Of a stretch of DNA of 64,000 nucleotides, positions 22,825 to 32,511 are shown one piece after another. This DNA comes from Blautia sp. An249 (lineage in GTDB: Bacteria > Bacillota > Clostridia > Lachnospirales > Lachnospiraceae), in NCBI RefSeq assembly GCF_002159835.1, contig NZ_NFJL01000001.1, positions 248,001 to 312,000 of the forward strand, written 5' to 3'. Positions within the stretch are counted from its first letter, which is position 1; each line of letters begins with the position of its first letter. The translations under genes were made by a program, and so were the position numbers. Under the pieces are notes generated by a model. It saw only the letters and a list, made by a program, of their open reading frames with translations, was not told the origin of the DNA and ran no database searches.

Positions 22825-24531
22825 ATGGAAAAAACAAGAACTTTTCAGATAGGCAATCAGGAAGTACAGCCGGGAGAGAAATGGAGCGGTTTTGTGAGAA
22901 TCGGGGGAGAATTCGAGCTTCCGGCCACGATTTTACATGGAGAAAAGCCAGGGAAAACCGTTCTGATTACGGCGGGAATCCACGCACAGGAGTATGTAGG
23001 GATTCAGGCTTCTATAGAACTGTCTCAGCGGCTGAAAATAGAGAAAATAAAAGGGACCGTTGTGATTATAAAGCTGGTCAACCGGCAGGCTTTCGAGCAG
23101 AGAAGCGGAAGTGAAGGCTATGAAGACGGTAAAAATCTGAATCGGGTTTTCCCGGGAAAACCGGAAGGAACCCAAATGGAACGTCTGGCCTATGCGGTGG
23201 AAAAGGAACTGCTTTCCCGGGCCGATTATTATATTGATCTTCACAGCGGAGACAGCTATGAGCAATTGACTCCTTATGTTTATTATGCAGGAAAAGCGAA
23301 AGAAGAGGTGGTGGAGCAGTCCAGAAAAATGGCAGAGCAGGCGGATGTGCCATATATGGTGGGGTCTCAGGTAGCAGCAGGCGGATGTTATAATTATGCG
23401 GCGACTCTGGGGATTCCAAGCATTCTCATTGAGCGGGGAGGAATGGGGGCCTGGAGACCGGAAGAGACCCATTCCACAGGCCGGGATGTAAGAAATATTC
23501 TGTGTTTTCTGGGCGTTTATCAGGGAAAGAGAGATTATCGCAACTATTATCCCCTGGAAGTAGAAGATGTCTGCTACCAGTTTGCAGCCCAGACAGGATT
23601 GTGGTATCCCCAGAAAGCGCCGGGGGATGTGGTACGCCGGGGAGAAGTCCTGGGAGTCGTGAAAAATTATGCAGGGGAAGTACGGGAAGTATGCTGGGCG
23701 GAAAATGACGGCGTCATTCTGTTTCAGACCGGAAGCCTTCAGGTAAAGGAATCCGGCCCCATGATTACCTATGGAAAAATAGCCGGAAATAAAGACGGAA
23801 GAAAAGAGAGAATTACCACTTACTGGACCAAAAGAAGCGACAGCTTTAAGGAACAGAGGCAGAGAGAGCTGCACAGTGTTCTGGCAAAACGGTGGGAAGA
23901 AGAGATTCTGCAGAGAATTCCCCGGGACAGAAAGTTAAAGATACTGGATGTGGGCTGCGGAGCCGGATTTTTTACCATTCTTCTGGCAAAACAGGGACAT
24001 GAGACAACCGGTATTGACCTGACTCCGGATATGATTCTCCATGCCAGGGAACTGGCAGAAGAGGAAGGCGTTTCCTGTCAGTTTCAGGTAATGGATGCGG
24101 AGAAACCGGAGTACCCGGACGAAAGCTTTGATGTGGTGATTTCCAGAAATCTTACCTGGACCCTGCCTCATGCCCAGGATGCCTATGGAGAATGGTACCG
24201 GGTATTGAAAAAGGGAGGAATCCTGCTGAATTTTGACGCGGATTATGGGGCGAGCGACTGTTCTGATACCTCAGCCCTGCCGGAAAATCACGCCCATCAT
24301 ACCATTGGAACAGAGATGATGCAGGAGTGTGAAGAGATCAAACGGCAGCTTCCGATTAACAGTAAAATCCGTCCGGCCTGGGATGTGGAAGTCCTGGGAA
24401 AAACAGGAATAAAGAATATGGAATTGGATTTGGGAATCAGCGGGCGGTTATATCAGGAAAAAGATGAGTTTTATAATCCGGATCCCCTGTTTCTCATCTG
24501 CGGAAGGAAAGGCGCACAGGAAGATAAATGA
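22825..24531 (+). CDS. Fusion of M14-family deacylase (AstE/AspA type) and SAM methyltransferase
   Basis: 568 residues. The N-terminal part (about 1-325) is a zinc carboxypeptidase-fold deacylase of the succinylglutamate desuccinylase/aspartoacylase group: zinc ligands in GIHAQEY and DLHSGD, substrate-binding NLNRVFPG and catalytic Glu in ILIERGG. The C-terminal part (about 330-568) is a class I methyltransferase with LDVGCGAGFFTILLA and VVISRNLTWTLPHA. Similarity to the preceding gene suggests duplication followed by fusion. It ends in an ATGA overlap with the first permease gene. It may remove an acyl group and methylate the same imported or exported compound. Confidence 0.88.
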   Translation: MEKTRTFQIGNQEVQPGEKWSGFVRIGGEFELPATILHGEKPGKTVLITAGIHAQEYVGIQASIELSQRLKIEKIKGTVVIIKLVNRQAFEQRSGSEGYEDGKNLNRVFPGKPEGTQMERLAYAVEKELLSRADYYIDLHSGDSYEQLTPYVYYAGKAKEEVVEQSRKMAEQADVPYMVGSQVAAGGCYNYAATLGIPSILIERGGMGAWRPEETHSTGRDVRNILCFLGVYQGKRDYRNYYPLEVEDVCYQFAAQTGLWYPQKAPGDVVRRGEVLGVVKNYAGEVREVCWAENDGVILFQTGSLQVKESGPMITYGKIAGNKDGRKERITTYWTKRSDSFKEQRQRELHSVLAKRWEEEILQRIPRDRKLKILDVGCGAGFFTILLAKQGHETTGIDLTPDMILHARELAEEEGVSCQFQVMDAEKPEYPDESFDVVISRNLTWTLPHAQDAYGEWYRVLKKGGILLNFDADYGASDCSDTSALPENHAHHTIGTEMMQECEEIKRQLPINSKIRPAWDVEVLGKTGIKNMELDLGISGRLYQEKDEFYNPDPLFLICGRKGAQEDK

Positions 24532-25472
24532 AGAAATATATAGGAAAACGGCTGCTTTTACTGATCCCACTTTTACTTGGAATTACTTTTCTTTCGTTTG
24601 CTATGATGCGGATTGCAGGAAGTGATGCGATTCTTCAGAAAACAGAAGTCTCCGGGGTGGCGGTTTCAGAAGAAGCAATCGAAGCCCAGAGAGAGGAGCT
24701 GGGACTGGATAAACCTTTTCTGGTTCAGTATATAAACTGGCTGGGGAATTTTCTGAGAGGAGATATGGGAAAAAGTTATATTTCAGGGGAAGAAGTCTTA
24801 GATACTTTTATCTCTAAACTGCCGGCCACACTGCTTCTTACTGGGTTGTCTGTTCTACTGACCGTTGTGATTTCCCTTCCTTTGGGAATTCTCTCGGCAG
24901 TGAAGCAAAATCAGTGGACGGATTATCTGATCCGGGTCTGCAGCTTTGTGGGAAACAGTCTGCCCAATTTTTTCGTAGCGCTGGTGCTTATGTACCTGTT
25001 TGCTATTCAGCTCGGAATCTTTCCGGTAATTTCGGAAGGGATGAATCTTGAAAGCGCAGCTCTTCCGGCCATTACGCTGGCCATTGCCATGTCTGCAAAA
25101 TATCTCAGGCAGATTCGGGCTGCCATTTTAGAGGAATTGAGTAAGGAATATGTAACCGGGGCTAAAGCCAGAGGAATTCCCTTTTCTGTAACGCTCTGGA
25201 AGAGTGTTTTCCGTTCCGCGCTGGTAACTATTTTAACCCTGCTGGCTCTTTCCATTGGAAATCTTCTGGGCGGCACAGCAATTATTGAGTCTATTTTTAT
25301 GTGGGACGGCGTGGGAAAAATGGCGGTAGATGCCATTAATATGCGGGATTATCCGGTGATTCAGGCCTATGTTGTCTGGATGGCGATCATTTATGTAGTG
25401 GTCAATCTGATTACGGATCTGATCTATTGCTTTCTGGATCCCAGAATCCGTCTGGGAGGTGAGAAGGAATGA
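24528..25472 (+). CDS. ABC permease, DppB/NikB type
   Basis: 314 residues with six membrane helices and the binding-protein-dependent transport motif (EAA loop) around KEYVTGAKARGIPFSVTLWK. The N-terminal helix and the ARQELGLD-like segment REELGLDKPFLVQYINWL are typical of the DppB/OppB/NikB permeases. It overlaps both neighbours by ATGA. It forms the channel with the following permease. Specificity is set by the binding protein. Confidence 0.93.
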   Translation: MKKYIGKRLLLLIPLLLGITFLSFAMMRIAGSDAILQKTEVSGVAVSEEAIEAQREELGLDKPFLVQYINWLGNFLRGDMGKSYISGEEVLDTFISKLPATLLLTGLSVLLTVVISLPLGILSAVKQNQWTDYLIRVCSFVGNSLPNFFVALVLMYLFAIQLGIFPVISEGMNLESAALPAITLAIAMSAKYLRQIRAAILEELSKEYVTGAKARGIPFSVTLWKSVFRSALVTILTLLALSIGNLLGGTAIIESIFMWDGVGKMAVDAINMRDYPVIQAYVVWMAIIYVVVNLITDLIYCFLDPRIRLGGEKE

Positions 25473-26290
25473 GAAATCGTACCAAAAGAAAACTGATTCT
25501 CTTTGGCGCGCTGGTAGCTATTTTACTGCTGGCAGCTATTTTTGCCCAGGTTATTTCTCCCTATGATCCGAATCTGCAAAATTATGAAATTGCCCTGCAG
25601 CCTCCCAGTTTTGCCCATCCTTTTGGGACAGACAGGTATGGGAGGGATATGCTTTCCCGGGTTATTGCAGGAGCACAGACCAGTATTTTTTCCACACTTC
25701 TTTTAGTGGCTGTGATTTCCGTGTTCGGAACCCTGATCGGGGTTGCCTGCGGCTATCTGGGCGGACTCTTTGACGGTGTGGTAATGCGTATTTCGGATAT
25801 TTGCCTGGCTTTTCCCGGACTGGTATTTGCTCTGGCTATTGCAGCAGTACTAAACGGAGGAATACAAAATGCGGTTCTGGCCCTGGCGGCCATAAGCTGG
25901 CCAAAATATGCCAGACTTGCAAGAAGCCAGACACTCTCCATGAAAAATGCAGACTATATGATGGCGGCCCGGCTGTCCGGAAATACGCCTTTGAAAATGA
26001 TTGTCAGACACATTTTACCGAATATTACAGGGCCTGTTCTGGTGACGGCGATGTTGGATATTGGTACGATGATGATGGAAATCGCTGCCCTCTCTTTTCT
26101 GGGACTGGGAGCGAAGCCGCCTACTGCAGAGTGGGGAAGTATGATGAGCGGAGGCAGAAGTATGCTGCAGACCTATCCCTGGGTAGTGTTGACGCCGGGA
26201 GTGGCAATCTTTATTTCGGTAGTCTTGTTTAATCTGCTGGGAGATACCATCCGGGATTATCTGGATCCCCGCAGTACTCATGGAAAATAA
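25469..26290 (+). CDS. ABC permease, DppC/NikC type
   Basis: 273 residues with an N-terminal helix, the conserved segment HPFGTDRYGRDMLSRVIAGA and the EAA-loop region (ADYMMAARLSGNTPLKMIVR), plus LSFLGLGAKPPTAEWG near the end, all hallmarks of the DppC/NikC/OppC family. It overlaps the upstream permease by 4 bp. The binding-protein gene follows; its own ribosome site starts just after this stop. Confidence 0.93.
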   Translation: MRNRTKRKLILFGALVAILLLAAIFAQVISPYDPNLQNYEIALQPPSFAHPFGTDRYGRDMLSRVIAGAQTSIFSTLLLVAVISVFGTLIGVACGYLGGLFDGVVMRISDICLAFPGLVFALAIAAVLNGGIQNAVLALAAISWPKYARLARSQTLSMKNADYMMAARLSGNTPLKMIVRHILPNITGPVLVTAMLDIGTMMMEIAALSFLGLGAKPPTAEWGSMMSGGRSMLQTYPWVVLTPGVAIFISVVLFNLLGDTIRDYLDPRSTHGK

Positions 26291-26318
26291 GAGAAAAAAA
26301 CTGGCAGGAGGAAGGAAA

Positions 26319-27878
26319 ATGAGGAAAAAGAAAATAGCTGCGTTTCTGATTTTTACTTTGGCTGCGGCGTTTTTTGCCGGCTGCGGACACAGCGAGTCCT
26401 CAGAAGAAAAGAATACATCAGGAAAGAAAACCTTTGTTTATGGCGTTACGAATTTTAATGCGGAAAATGGGGAGACAGATATTAATCCTCACAATGACAG
26501 CAGCGGCTGGGCCTGCATCCGTTACGGTGTGGGAGAAACCCTGTTTCGGTTTAATGACGCTATGGAGATTGAGCCCTGGCTGGCAGAAAGCTGCGAGAAT
26601 ACCGACGAACTGACCTGGGAGATTATCCTGCGGGAGAATGTGAATTTTACCAGCGGACGTCATATGGACGGGGAAGCGGTAAAGGAATGTCTGGAGGCTC
26701 TTGTAAAGGAACATGAACGGGCCGCCGGAGACTTGAAAATAGAAAAAATTACGGCTCAGGGCCAGACTGTAACCATTCAGACACAAGTACCGGTTCCTGC
26801 CCTGCTGAACTATCTGGCAGACCCCTACGGATGTATTTATGATGTGCAAGAAGGGGTTACGAAGGATGGAATCGTCTGCGGGACAGGACCGTATAAAGCT
26901 GTTTCTCTTATTACCGATACCAATCTGGAACTGGTAAAAAACGAAGATTACTGGAACGGGGAACCAAAGCTGGATGAGATCACCATCCGGACGATATCAG
27001 ACGGGGATACGCTGACCATGGCTCTTCAGTCCGGAGAAATTGACGCTGCTTACGGAATGCCCTATGCAAGTTATCCTCTGTTTGAAAGTGAGAAATATAC
27101 CTTCAGCAGTTGTGCCACCAGCCGTGTATTTTTCGGCGCTATGAATTATGAAAGCGAAATAACTTCCGATCCGGCAGTGCGCAAAGCCATTTGTATGGGA
27201 ATTGACAAAGAAGGATTTGTGGAAACCCTGCTGGGTGGAAACGGGTATCCGGCACAAGGTGTCTTTCCGGAGAATTTCTCTTTTGGCGGAGATGCCGTTC
27301 AGGGAGAGCCTTACGACCCCCAGGGAGCAAAAGAGGTACTGGAAGAAGCCGGCTGGGTAGATGAAGACGGTGACGGCACCCGGGAAAAAGACGGAAAAAA
27401 ACTGATTCTTCGCTGGCTGACGTATCCAAGCCGTCAGGAACTGCCCTTGCTTGCGGAAGCGGCCCAGTCAACATTAAAGGAAATCGGATTTGAGGTGGAA
27501 GTAAATAATACGGCAGATCACAGCAGTATCCGGGCCGATAAAGATGCCTGGGACATTTTTGTAAGCGCCATGGTGACGGCTCCCACCGGAGATCCGGAAT
27601 ACTTTTTTACCTATCGCTGTCTGGACAGTTCCAGCGGAAATGACGGCAGTTACCACAGCGATGAACTGGAAAAACTGGAGCAGGAAATGATGCAGACCTT
27701 TGATACTGAAAAACGTTCCCAACTGGCGGTGAAAATGCAGCAGACGATTCTGGATGATCACGGCTATGTGTTCTGTTCCCACCTGCGTATGAGTATTATT
27801 TCCAAAGCAAATGTCACAGGTCTTGCGGCACATCCCTGTGATTATTATGAGATTACCGCCGATCTGGATGTGGCGTGA
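26319..27878 (+). CDS. Extracellular solute-binding lipoprotein, family 5 (NikA/CntA-like)
   Basis: 519 residues from the ATG at 26319, chosen for the AGGAGGAAGG just upstream; an in-frame ATG at 26280 lies before it. Signal peptide with lipobox FFAGC (Cys near residue 22). The body is SBP_bac_5: DINPHNDSSGWACIRYGVGE, GTGPYKAV, NEDYWNGEPKLDEI and DPAVRKAICMGIDK. The GWxxxRYGxxExLF opening resembles nickel or opine-metallophore binding proteins (NikA, CntA) more than oligopeptide ones, which is a soft hint. It is anchored outside the membrane and feeds the two permeases upstream. Confidence 0.88.
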   Translation: MRKKKIAAFLIFTLAAAFFAGCGHSESSEEKNTSGKKTFVYGVTNFNAENGETDINPHNDSSGWACIRYGVGETLFRFNDAMEIEPWLAESCENTDELTWEIILRENVNFTSGRHMDGEAVKECLEALVKEHERAAGDLKIEKITAQGQTVTIQTQVPVPALLNYLADPYGCIYDVQEGVTKDGIVCGTGPYKAVSLITDTNLELVKNEDYWNGEPKLDEITIRTISDGDTLTMALQSGEIDAAYGMPYASYPLFESEKYTFSSCATSRVFFGAMNYESEITSDPAVRKAICMGIDKEGFVETLLGGNGYPAQGVFPENFSFGGDAVQGEPYDPQGAKEVLEEAGWVDEDGDGTREKDGKKLILRWLTYPSRQELPLLAEAAQSTLKEIGFEVEVNNTADHSSIRADKDAWDIFVSAMVTAPTGDPEYFFTYRCLDSSSGNDGSYHSDELEKLEQEMMQTFDTEKRSQLAVKMQQTILDDHGYVFCSHLRMSIISKANVTGLAAHPCDYYEITADLDVA

Positions 27879-27909
27879 CTCCAGATAAGGAGGAAACAGG
27901 AGATACACA

Positions 27910-28695
27910 ATGAGCACTGAACTTTTTAAATATGATTCTGTAGAAGTCTGCTACGGAGAAAAAGCAATTGTAGAAGAAATCAGTTTTACTTTAAAACCGG
28001 GAGAGATCCTGGGAATTGCAGGAGAGTCCGGAAGCGGGAAAAGTACAATTATCAAGGCGGCCCTGGGAATTCTGGGGCCGTCAGGAAAAGTAACAAAGGG
28101 AGACATCCGGTTTCAGGGAAAAAACCTGCCGGATCTGACGGAAAGGGAAATGCAGAAGATCCGGGGTGCAAAAATCGGCATGATTTTTCAGGACGCGGGA
28201 TCTTCTTTTTGTCCTGTCCGAACCATTGGTGATCAGATTTATGAAACTTTGGCCGCCCATGAAACCATACAGAGAAAAGAAGCAGAGGAAAGGGCGCTGG
28301 AACTTCTGGGGAAATTGGGATTTAAGGATGGAAGACGGATTCTGGAGAGTTATTCTTTTGAACTTTCCGGGGGAATGAACCAGCGCATTGGAATTGCCCT
28401 TGCCATGCTTTTAAATCCGTCTGTTATTCTGGCCGATGAGCCAACCAGCGCCCTGGATGTTTCCGTACAGAAACAGGCGGTGGAGGAAATGCTGCTGCTA
28501 AGAGAACTGTATGGAACAGCGATGGTACTTGTAACCCATAATATCGGGGTGATTTCAGCTATGGCAGATGCTGTTCTGGTGCTGAAGGAGGGAAAGATCG
28601 TGGAATACGGAGCGGCGAAACAGGTGCTGAACGCCCCCCGGGAAGCATATACAAAGGAATTGATGGATGCGGTGCCGAAGCTGCGGAGGAGTTAA
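27910..28695 (+). CDS. ABC ATPase, DppD/NikD type
   Basis: 261 residues. Walker A GESGSGKSTIIKAAL, Q-loop in GMIFQDAGSSFCP, signature LSGGMNQRIGIALA, Walker B VILADEPTSALDV and switch His in VTHNIGV. The DppD/NikD type normally works as a heterodimer with a DppF/NikE ATPase, which follows directly. A strong ribosome site (GGAGGAAACAGGAG) precedes the start. The C-terminal oligopeptide/nickel extension is short. Confidence 0.92.
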   Translation: MSTELFKYDSVEVCYGEKAIVEEISFTLKPGEILGIAGESGSGKSTIIKAALGILGPSGKVTKGDIRFQGKNLPDLTEREMQKIRGAKIGMIFQDAGSSFCPVRTIGDQIYETLAAHETIQRKEAEERALELLGKLGFKDGRRILESYSFELSGGMNQRIGIALAMLLNPSVILADEPTSALDVSVQKQAVEEMLLLRELYGTAMVLVTHNIGVISAMADAVLVLKEGKIVEYGAAKQVLNAPREAYTKELMDAVPKLRRS

Positions 28696-29454
28696 ATGGA
28701 ACCATTATTAGAAGTTAAAAATCTGACAAAAGTATTTGAAGGGCGCAAACAGGAAGAATTTGCGGCGGTGAATCAGGTAAGTTTTTCCCTGTATCCCCAT
28801 GAAACCCTGGGAATTGTGGGGGAATCCGGATCCGGAAAGAGTACGGTAGTAAAAGCAATTACCCGTCTCATAGATGTCAGTGAGGGAGAGCTCCTCCTTC
28901 ATGGACAGGATATTACCCATGTAAAAGGAAAAAAACTCAGAGAGGCATATCGCCGGTTTCAGATGGTTTTCCAGTCTGCAGCGGGTTCTTTTGACCCCAG
29001 GCGAACCCTGGGGGACGGAATCGGAGAGAGCCTTCGTAATAGCGGAATATCCAGGAAAGAGACGAAAGAAAGAGTAAAGGAACTGCTGATGCAATGCGGT
29101 TTGCCAAAGGAATACGCCGACAGGTATCCCCATGAAGTCAGCGGAGGCCAGTGCCAGAGGGCGGCTATTGCCCGCGCTCTGGCTATACGGCCTGAAATTT
29201 TAATCTGCGACGAAGCCACCAGCGCCCTGGACGTAACCGTACAGAAACAGATTATACAGTTATTGAAGAACCTGCAGAAAACCTATGGGATGTCCTATCT
29301 GTTTATCTGTCATGATCTGGCCTTAGTTCAGCTTTTCTGTGACCGGGTGCTGGTGATGCAGGAAGGCAGAATTGTAGAAGAAGGCACACCCAATGAGATT
29401 ATTATGCATCCCCAAACAGACTATACAAAACAATTAGTCGAAGCAGTACTTTAA
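28696..29454 (+). CDS. ABC ATPase, DppF/NikE type
   Basis: 252 residues starting at the base after the previous stop. Walker A GESGSGKSTVVKAI, Q-loop MVFQSAAGSFDPRRT, signature VSGGQCQRAAIARAL, Walker B ILICDEATSALDV and switch His ICHDLALV. The FDPRRT segment is typical of the DppF/NikE group. It is the last gene of the methyltransferase-transporter operon. No convincing terminator lies in the 19 bp before the convergent BceB-like gene, only AAAAGCTTTT and AT-rich DNA. Confidence 0.92.
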   Translation: MEPLLEVKNLTKVFEGRKQEEFAAVNQVSFSLYPHETLGIVGESGSGKSTVVKAITRLIDVSEGELLLHGQDITHVKGKKLREAYRRFQMVFQSAAGSFDPRRTLGDGIGESLRNSGISRKETKERVKELLMQCGLPKEYADRYPHEVSGGQCQRAAIARALAIRPEILICDEATSALDVTVQKQIIQLLKNLQKTYGMSYLFICHDLALVQLFCDRVLVMQEGRIVEEGTPNEIIMHPQTDYTKQLVEAVL

Positions 29455-29473
29455 AAGCTTTTCTTTCTATATA

Positions 29474-31552
29474 TTATATATTCAGCATCCGGTAGACTTT
29501 ATTTCTTACCCGACGGTAAAAGAAAAACAGAATGACGGCCAGGGTCAGAACCAGCAGGAAACAGACGCCTGCTCCAATCCATTCTGCAGAAGAGATACTG
29601 CCGGAATTGGCGTATAAAACCAGGAGAAAGTAGCCCCAGATTCCAATGGCTCCTGTCAGGGTAGGAGATACAAAGACGGAAAAAAGCTGCCTGCTTACTG
29701 ACTTTCTTAAGTAAGCGCGGGAGGCGCCCAGCCTTTTGAGATCTTCATATACCTGCCTGCAGGACAGCCCCAGTGTGATGGAACGGGTATATAAAATAAC
29801 CAGGACAGACATCAGGCAGATCAGGAAAATGAAAAGAAAAGTCATTAAAAAGACCGATAAGTTTTTCAGGCTGTCCCTGACATCCATAGGTGAAAAATCG
29901 GGATAATATTTCCAGGAATTGGCAAAGCCCATGGAGTCTGCATCCTCATAAGAAATCTTAAGGTAATCTTCATAGGTCATTCCCTCAGATTCATAATAAG
30001 CTTTGGCAATCCGATCATAGAAATCACTGATCTCACAGTCTTTGGAACTGTGTGCCAGAATCTGATCGAACAGTTCTCTGGAAAAGAGATAGGCATTCTC
30101 TGAGTCTTTATCTCCGTGGAAACACACCACTTCTTCCTGCCACTGAGGCGTCAGTCCCCGGGAAATTTCTTTATAGTCGGAATCATTCAGGACCAGATGA
30201 GACAGAAGAATGCTGTACTCAGGGAGCACTTTTGCTGCCTTTACCGGAAGGACTTTCCCGGTGACCGGATTGGTAAGCTGTGTGATGGAAATGGTGGACT
30301 CTGAGGACTCCGGGGAATCCAGGAAGCAGAATTCTCCGGGGGCTGGATCCAGGGTTTTCCCGGTGAGTTTTTTATAGTCACTGGCAGATACAATCTGGCA
30401 TTCACTTAGCTGCTCCACATATTCTTCAGAAATTGCTCCCGAGTCGGAATAAAGATCTCTGTAGCCGTCGCGGGCTACCGTGGCAGAAGAAATCTCCGTA
30501 TAAGAATGAATGGGAACCTGATGCTTTTCGGCCAGTTTTTCAATGTCTTTTTGTGTAACCATCTCTTCATCGCCCCGGTAGAAGAACGCATATTCAAAGG
30601 TTCTCTGACCGATGGAGTATAACCTGGTGCACTGGGTAATAGGAGCATAGAACATAGCGAAAAGTCCCCCGGCAGTCAGCAGGGCGATGATGCACATATT
30701 GCGGACAGTCTGGCGTCCCTGGAATTTCATAATGCTTCTGGACACAATGTTTTTGTAAGAATTTTTGCCAGACCAACCACGGATAACCGTATAAAGAAGG
30801 AACAGATACAGTCCGACGGGAACGAAGGCATAAACTACATTTGCCCAGACGGGAGGCCAGTACTTCAACACCTGGATAAAAAATGCAGAATGGTAATATC
30901 CCAGAAAGCCGCCCAGGAGAATCATTAAAATTCCGCCCCATCCGTACCAGAATTTCACATCTTTTACAGGTTCAGATTTTCTCTGTTCTTTGATCACATC
31001 CAGAATATTCGTTCTTCCAATAAAGAAAACTCCTTTTAAAAATACAGCCGTAATAGAAATAACGGCGAAAAAAAGGCCATAGAGAAGACCAGACCAGGAA
31101 ATAGAAAATACCATTTCCTTCGTATTTATAATGGCAAACCGGAAAAAATTCCAGATTCCCGCAGCCAGAGGAACGCCAAGCAGCAGTCCCCCAAAAGCGG
31201 AACAGGCAGTAAGCAGAAGCAAATCCTCAGACAGGAGCCTTTGAAGCTGCTTCTTTTCTGCGCCCAGCGCCATGAAAATGCCAAATTCCCGGGATTTAAA
31301 ACGCAGGAAAAGACCGGAGGCATAATTGATAAAAATCAGACAGCCCAAAAGGGTCAGCGCAAAAATCATGTACAACATTTTTCTGGAATCCCCTCCTTCG
31401 GGCAGTACATTCCGGATGGTGGGGCTTTCCATGACTACTCCATAAGCGGTAATTAAAAGGATGGAAACAAAATAGCAAAGAAACATCAGAAGATACTGAC
31501 TCCGGTTTTGGCGGCGCATCTTCCGGTAAATATGGCGTAAAGTTACAGACAT
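29474..31552 (-). CDS. FtsX-like ABC permease, BceB type
   Basis: 692 residues. About ten membrane helices; the first helix is followed by a FtsX-type block (about 60-170, including FKSREFGIFMALGAEKKQL). A large extracytoplasmic domain lies between helices 7 and 8 (about 325-535), and three helices close the protein. That layout is characteristic of BceB/VraG permeases, which protect against cell-wall-directed peptide antibiotics such as bacitracin. It lies 4 bp after the ATPase gene on the same strand. The normal BceRS regulators are absent; a LytTR/GHKL pair is divergent instead. Confidence 0.9.
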   Translation of the reverse strand: MSVTLRHIYRKMRRQNRSQYLLMFLCYFVSILLITAYGVVMESPTIRNVLPEGGDSRKMLYMIFALTLLGCLIFINYASGLFLRFKSREFGIFMALGAEKKQLQRLLSEDLLLLTACSAFGGLLLGVPLAAGIWNFFRFAIINTKEMVFSISWSGLLYGLFFAVISITAVFLKGVFFIGRTNILDVIKEQRKSEPVKDVKFWYGWGGILMILLGGFLGYYHSAFFIQVLKYWPPVWANVVYAFVPVGLYLFLLYTVIRGWSGKNSYKNIVSRSIMKFQGRQTVRNMCIIALLTAGGLFAMFYAPITQCTRLYSIGQRTFEYAFFYRGDEEMVTQKDIEKLAEKHQVPIHSYTEISSATVARDGYRDLYSDSGAISEEYVEQLSECQIVSASDYKKLTGKTLDPAPGEFCFLDSPESSESTISITQLTNPVTGKVLPVKAAKVLPEYSILLSHLVLNDSDYKEISRGLTPQWQEEVVCFHGDKDSENAYLFSRELFDQILAHSSKDCEISDFYDRIAKAYYESEGMTYEDYLKISYEDADSMGFANSWKYYPDFSPMDVRDSLKNLSVFLMTFLFIFLICLMSVLVILYTRSITLGLSCRQVYEDLKRLGASRAYLRKSVSRQLFSVFVSPTLTGAIGIWGYFLLVLYANSGSISSAEWIGAGVCFLLVLTLAVILFFFYRRVRNKVYRMLNI

Positions 31553-31556
31553 ATCA

Positions 31557-32303
31557 TCACCTTCCTTCCCCGCTCATTTCCTGAATGGAATCCAGGAGCT
31601 CTTTTTGAAATTCTTTCCGGTCTTTTCCTGATTTTAAATGTTTATGGACAACGCCGTCCTTCAGCAAAATAACCCGGTCGCAGAAAGAGGCGGCATAACT
31701 GTCATGAGTGACCATAAAAATGGTGGCGTTTAAGGAGTGCTGTGCCTGGAGAAAGGATTCGATGACCGTCCGTCCGGACTTGGAATCCAGATTTCCGGTG
31801 GGCTCATCAGCCAGCACCAGAAGAGGATGATTGATTAGAGCTCTGGCCACTGCTGTCCGCTGTTTTTCCCCTCCGGAGATCTCGGCCGGATATTTTTCCT
31901 GAATATGGGAAATATCAAAGACCTGACAAAGCCTGTCGGCAGAACGCTCCATCTCCTTATCCGTCTGCCCGGACAGAATCCGGGGGAGCATAATGTTTTC
32001 TTTGACGGTAAGGCCGTCTAACAGCATGAAATCCTGGAAAACAAATCCCAGTTTCTGATTTCGCAGATGGGACAAGTCCGTTTCGTTAAATTTGGAAATA
32101 TCCTGTCCGTCCAGAAGAATTTCTCCCTGATCGAAGGGGATGTAACAGGAAATACAGTTTAATAAGGTGGTTTTTCCGGATCCGGAAGGCCCCATGACGG
32201 AGACGAATTCTCCCGGTTCAATGGAAAAGGTAATTCCCCGAAGGACAGGATAAGTCTGTCTGCCCACCTGATAGGATTTATATAGATCTTTTACCTGCAG
32301 CAT
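31557..32303 (-). CDS. ABC ATPase, BceA type (MacB/LolD-like)
   Basis: 248 residues. Walker A GPSGSGKTTLLNCIS, Q-loop GFVFQDFMLLDGL, signature ISGGEKQRTAVARAL, Walker B LVLADEPTGNLDSKSG and switch VTHDSYAASFCD. The DEPTGNLD motif is typical of the MacB/LolD/BceA group that partners FtsX-like permeases. A strong GGAGG precedes its ATG. The 208-bp gap to the divergent regulator remnant must hold its promoter; no clear box was picked. Confidence 0.92.
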   Translation of the reverse strand: MLQVKDLYKSYQVGRQTYPVLRGITFSIEPGEFVSVMGPSGSGKTTLLNCISCYIPFDQGEILLDGQDISKFNETDLSHLRNQKLGFVFQDFMLLDGLTVKENIMLPRILSGQTDKEMERSADRLCQVFDISHIQEKYPAEISGGEKQRTAVARALINHPLLVLADEPTGNLDSKSGRTVIESFLQAQHSLNATIFMVTHDSYAASFCDRVILLKDGVVHKHLKSGKDRKEFQKELLDSIQEMSGEGR

Positions 32304-32511
32304 AATGAAGACCTCCTTTGTTCTGAATGCTGATATTCAAGTGCTGTACTGATTATAGGTAAGAAGGAGAAAAGAAACAAAAAGAGATGGAAAGAATGGA
32401 CTGTTTCTATGTAAAGTTTGACACAGTTTCCGAAATTTTTAGAGTTTATCCGGAATTTTATGATAAAATAAAAAAATAACAAAGAATCAAAAAAGCAGAG
32501 AGGAGATAGGA

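Noticed and set aside
22059..29454. Staphylopine-type (cnt) biosynthesis locus
   Set aside because: No nicotianamine-synthase-like, racemase or opine dehydrogenase gene is present; only the binding-protein resemblance remains.
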